NCBI GenBank assembly: GCA_013286765.1
Contig: JABDFB010000013.1
Coordinates: 1 to 32,927, forward strand
Length of the DNA stretch: 32,927 nucleotides
Source of the DNA: Deltaproteobacteria bacterium
GTDB lineage: Bacteria > Bdellovibrionota > UBA1018
Direction: 5' to 3'
Shown in pieces: positions 31,490 to 32,927 of the stretch (position 1 is its first letter; each line of letters begins with the position of its first letter). The notes beneath the pieces were generated by a model that was not told the origin of the DNA, ran no database searches, and saw nothing but the letters and a program-made list of their open reading frames with translations. The position numbers were made by a program, and so were the translations under genes.

Positions 31490-31849
31490 TTAGGAACAAG
31501 GATACTCAAATAGGAGTCGACTTGAATTAAAGCGAATTCCTAATTTCTCGAATTTTTCAGCTTCTTTTTTTATTATCTGTAGAGCATCCCGACCCATCCA
31601 ACTCACTTCCGCAAAGTCCGCTAGGTTCTTATCTTCCTTTTCTTCAGCTTCGCCGTCATTTGACCAAGCGAGTCTTGGAAGTATTGAACACAACGCCAGA
31701 CAAAGCACGACGGCTCTAAAGAACTCCCGCCTAAAGGCGGGAGATTCTTTGCAGGCAGGGACAGCGACCACGTGTCGCTGTACACCTTCATCGACCTCCC
31801 CGTAAACGGGGAGGATTGTGCGAGCCATCCTGTTCAGTTTGATCAACAT
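31490..31849 (-). CDS. Small secreted hypothetical protein, 5' end within a palindrome cluster
   Basis: Up to 119 aa, family not recognised. The C-terminal part looks like a real small exported protein: a signal-like hydrophobic stretch VVLCLALCSILPRLAWS then an acidic/Lys segment (NDGEAEEKEDKNLADF) and a 50-residue tail. The first 45 residues are encoded by three consecutive DNA hairpins and read like translated palindromes, so I doubt them. GTG at 31708 would give a 72-aa protein that begins directly with the signal peptide. The original 5' end may have been displaced by the palindromic element. The stop is followed by a 7-bp inverted repeat (TTCCTAA/TTAGGAA) reaching back to 31432. Confidence 0.45.
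   Translation of the reverse strand: MLIKLNRMARTILPVYGEVDEGVQRHVVAVPACKESPAFRREFFRAVVLCLALCSILPRLAWSNDGEAEEKEDKNLADFAEVSWMGRDALQIIKKEAEKFEKLGIRFNSSRLLFEYPCS
31718..31814. repeat. Cluster of three perfect palindromes (REP/IS200-IS605-end-like)
   Basis: Hairpin A (31724-31743) is CTCCCGCC, loop TAAA, GGCGGGAG, extended by AAAGAA/TTCTTT. Hairpin B (31761-31781) is ACAGCGAC, loop CACGT, GTCGCTGT. Hairpin C (31795-31814) is CCTCCCCG, loop TAAA, CGGGGAGG. Stems A and C share 8-bp length and the TAAA loop. Such clusters occur as REP-like repeats and at IS200/IS605-type ends; no TnpA or TnpB is nearby. They are read in frame into the 5' part of the adjacent ORF. Confidence 0.85.
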
Positions 31850-31894
31850 GGAATCAATTATGTTTCGAATGCTTGAATGTGTCTAGGTCTAGCT

Positions 31895-32026
31895 ATGGCA
31901 AATTCTTCAAACCTTCTCACCGCCGAGGTCGTAGCCAAACTGAGTGTTGAGGATTTCCTTAAATTGCGAAGCTATTTCCTAAAAACGGAGGTGGTCGGAA
32001 ATCTAATTGGATATAATACGATATAA
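31895..32026 (+). CDS. Possible small ORF or gene remnant, 43 aa
   Basis: An ATG-initiated frame encodes MANSSNLLTAEVVAKLSVED and then a Leu/Lys-rich stretch, ending inside the first block of 10-bp repeats. Its helical composition and protein-like codon pattern suggest the start of a truncated gene. There is no Shine-Dalgarno and I do not recognise the sequence. Chance is possible. Confidence 0.25.
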   Translation: MANSSNLLTAEVVAKLSVEDFLKLRSYFLKTEVVGNLIGYNTI

Positions 32027-32089
32027 TCGGGTATAGGTAGTTGTTGGAATTGACAATCGGATATAATCAGATATAATCAGATATAGTTA
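32010..32089. repeat. Two triplets of 10-bp repeats upstream of fic (putative operator)
   Basis: The unit GATATAATCA (consensus) occurs at 32010, 32020 and 32030 (degenerate third copy), and again at 32060, 32070 and 32080 (last copy GATATAGTTA). The copies within a triplet abut exactly, and the two triplets are exactly 50 bp apart, so all six lie on one face of the helix. The second triplet covers the -10 element and start codon region of fic, a position that fits a repressor array. Confidence 0.8.
32050..32077 (+). promoter_or_regulatory. Perfect consensus promoter of the fic gene
   Basis: TTGACA (32050-32055), a 16-nt spacer, TATAAT (32072-32077): both hexamers are the full consensus. The start would be at about 32084, five bases before the ATG, so the mRNA is nearly leaderless. 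The -10 is part of the 10-bp repeat array. Confidence 0.8.
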
Positions 32090-32927
32090 TGGAAGACCGG
32101 TTAACTTATAGACTAGATAAGCTTACAGGGAAAGATATCAACTCACTTCTCACTAAAATTACCAAAATCGAAGAATTCAAAGGCTGGTGGAAAGGAACCA
32201 CTGTGCTTAATCCTCAAGCTCTTAGCAGACTAAAAAAAAGCATCGTCATCACCTCCACAGGCGCTTCAACTCGAATTGAAGGGAGCCATCTGAGTGACAA
32301 GGATGTCGATCGATTGCTAAGAGGACTTAGCGTAAGTAAACTCAAAGATCGTGATTCTCAAGAGGTCGTTGGATACGCAGATGTCATCGGTTTGGTCTTT
32401 GACTCATATCGCGATATGCATTTCTCAGAGGGATTAATTCTTCAATTACACGGCATGTTGCTAAAATATTCAGAAAAAGACAAACATCGTCGCGGCATTT
32501 ATAAAAATGCACCTAATCAGGTGGTTGCCTTTGACAAGGAAGGCGGAAAGAAAATTCTTTTTGATCCTACACCGCCAAATCTCACTCAATCCGAGATGCG
32601 AGAATTAATTGAATGGACTCAGACCGAGCAAAAGAAGGGTAGTCATCATTCCATTCTAGTAATTGGTCTATTTATATTAGAATTCCTGGCCATCCATCCC
32701 TTTCACGATGGCAATGGCCGTATGAGCCGAATCCTAACAAATCTCCTACTAGCCCAGGCTGGCTATACTTACGTGCCCTATGCTTCATTGGAAAAAATTA
32801 TTGAGGATCACAAAATCGAATATTACCTAGCTTTGCGTAACGGACAGAAAAATATCAAATCTCGCTCGGCAGATGCCAGCCAGTGGTTACACTTTTTTGT
32901 AGATTCAATGTTACTCCAAATTGACAT
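32089..32927 (+). CDS. Fic-family AMP-transferase, class II (partial, 3' end beyond window)
   Basis: At least 279 aa, open at the right edge. Fic proteins transfer AMP (or another phosphate-containing group) to hydroxyl side chains of target proteins. The catalytic motif HPFHDGNGRMSR starts at His203. An N-terminal inhibitory helix motif S-x3-E-G is present at Ser60-Glu64-Gly65 (TGASTRIEGSHLS), which marks class II Fic enzymes that self-inhibit by the Glu. The flap region is KNAPNQVVAFDKEGGKKILFDPTPP. The tail (LEKIIEDHKIEYYLAL) is usual for the bacterial chromosomal type; a C-terminal winged helix is common there but lies beyond the window. There is no secretion signal. The gene has a consensus promoter embedded in a repeat array and no ribosome-binding site. 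Confidence 0.92.
   Translation, partial: MEDRLTYRLDKLTGKDINSLLTKITKIEEFKGWWKGTTVLNPQALSRLKKSIVITSTGASTRIEGSHLSDKDVDRLLRGLSVSKLKDRDSQEVVGYADVIGLVFDSYRDMHFSEGLILQLHGMLLKYSEKDKHRRGIYKNAPNQVVAFDKEGGKKILFDPTPPNLTQSEMRELIEWTQTEQKKGSHHSILVIGLFILEFLAIHPFHDGNGRMSRILTNLLLAQAGYTYVPYASLEKIIEDHKIEYYLALRNGQKNIKSRSADASQWLHFFVDSMLLQID

Noticed and set aside
32010..32089. CRISPR array or plasmid-type iteron origin
   Set aside because: Units are 10 bp with no spacers, and no replication initiator is nearby; the overlap with a consensus promoter makes an operator more likely.

Overview
The window comes from the chromosome of a Gram-negative bacterium. It carries a near-complete lipid A/core pathway, an OmpH/Skp chaperone, diaminopimelate-type peptidoglycan recycling (mpl), and normal housekeeping genes (rpsA, ssb, rsmB, sppA). 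Moderate G+C, frequent GTG/TTG starts, an Rsm22-type methyltransferase, a PEGA-like Ser/Thr kinase and a Csd6/Bd1075-like L,D-carboxypeptidase together suggest a Bdellovibrionota- or delta-proteobacteria-like lineage. That placement is inference; no rRNA is present. Three candidate genes with eukaryote-facing features (a secreted ankyrin protein, a secreted homeodomain-like protein, a Fic protein) raise the possibility of contact with eukaryotic hosts or prey.

Layout. 1-2017 (minus): xylF-xylG sugar ABC transporter, xylG cut by the window edge. 2073-4206: accessory block with a signal-peptide ankyrin protein, a truncated winged-helix regulator and a 34-bp inverted repeat enclosing a terminator hairpin. 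4250-6142 (plus): membrane-anchored Ser/Thr kinase. 6157-11037 (minus): cell-wall cluster of YkuD/NTF2 L,D-carboxypeptidase, FAD oxidoreductase, serine hydrolase and mpl. 11144-13122 (minus): a DPM1-like glycosyltransferase, ssb and a zinc-ribbon membrane protein, with a possible small RNA on the plus strand between the glycosyltransferase and ssb. 13163-14407 (plus): Rsm22-like methyltransferase. 14823-16055 (minus): secreted serine-rich protein with a homeodomain-like segment and an NLS-like basic patch. 16241-20427 (minus): rpsA-sppA-rsmB. 20652-31407 (minus): pfkB-family kinase, ompH, lpxD, fabZ, lpxA, lpxB, lpxK, lpxL-like acyltransferase, DUF3108 lipoprotein, heptosyltransferase and GT4 glycosyltransferase. 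31490-32927: accessory end with a palindrome cluster, a small secreted ORF and a fic gene with a consensus promoter inside 10-bp repeats.

How it fits together. The lpx genes, most of them overlapping or closely spaced, make lipid A from UDP-GlcNAc. The GT9 and GT4 enzymes probably extend the inner core, and OmpH chaperones outer-membrane proteins. The carboxypeptidase could generate muropeptide tripeptides of the kind Mpl salvages. The most unusual content is the set of secreted eukaryote-like proteins, the hairpin/inverted-repeat elements at about 4.1, 24.2 and 31.7 kb, and a recurring promoter placement (xylF, L,D-carboxypeptidase, rsm22, fic) that predicts leaderless or nearly leaderless mRNAs.
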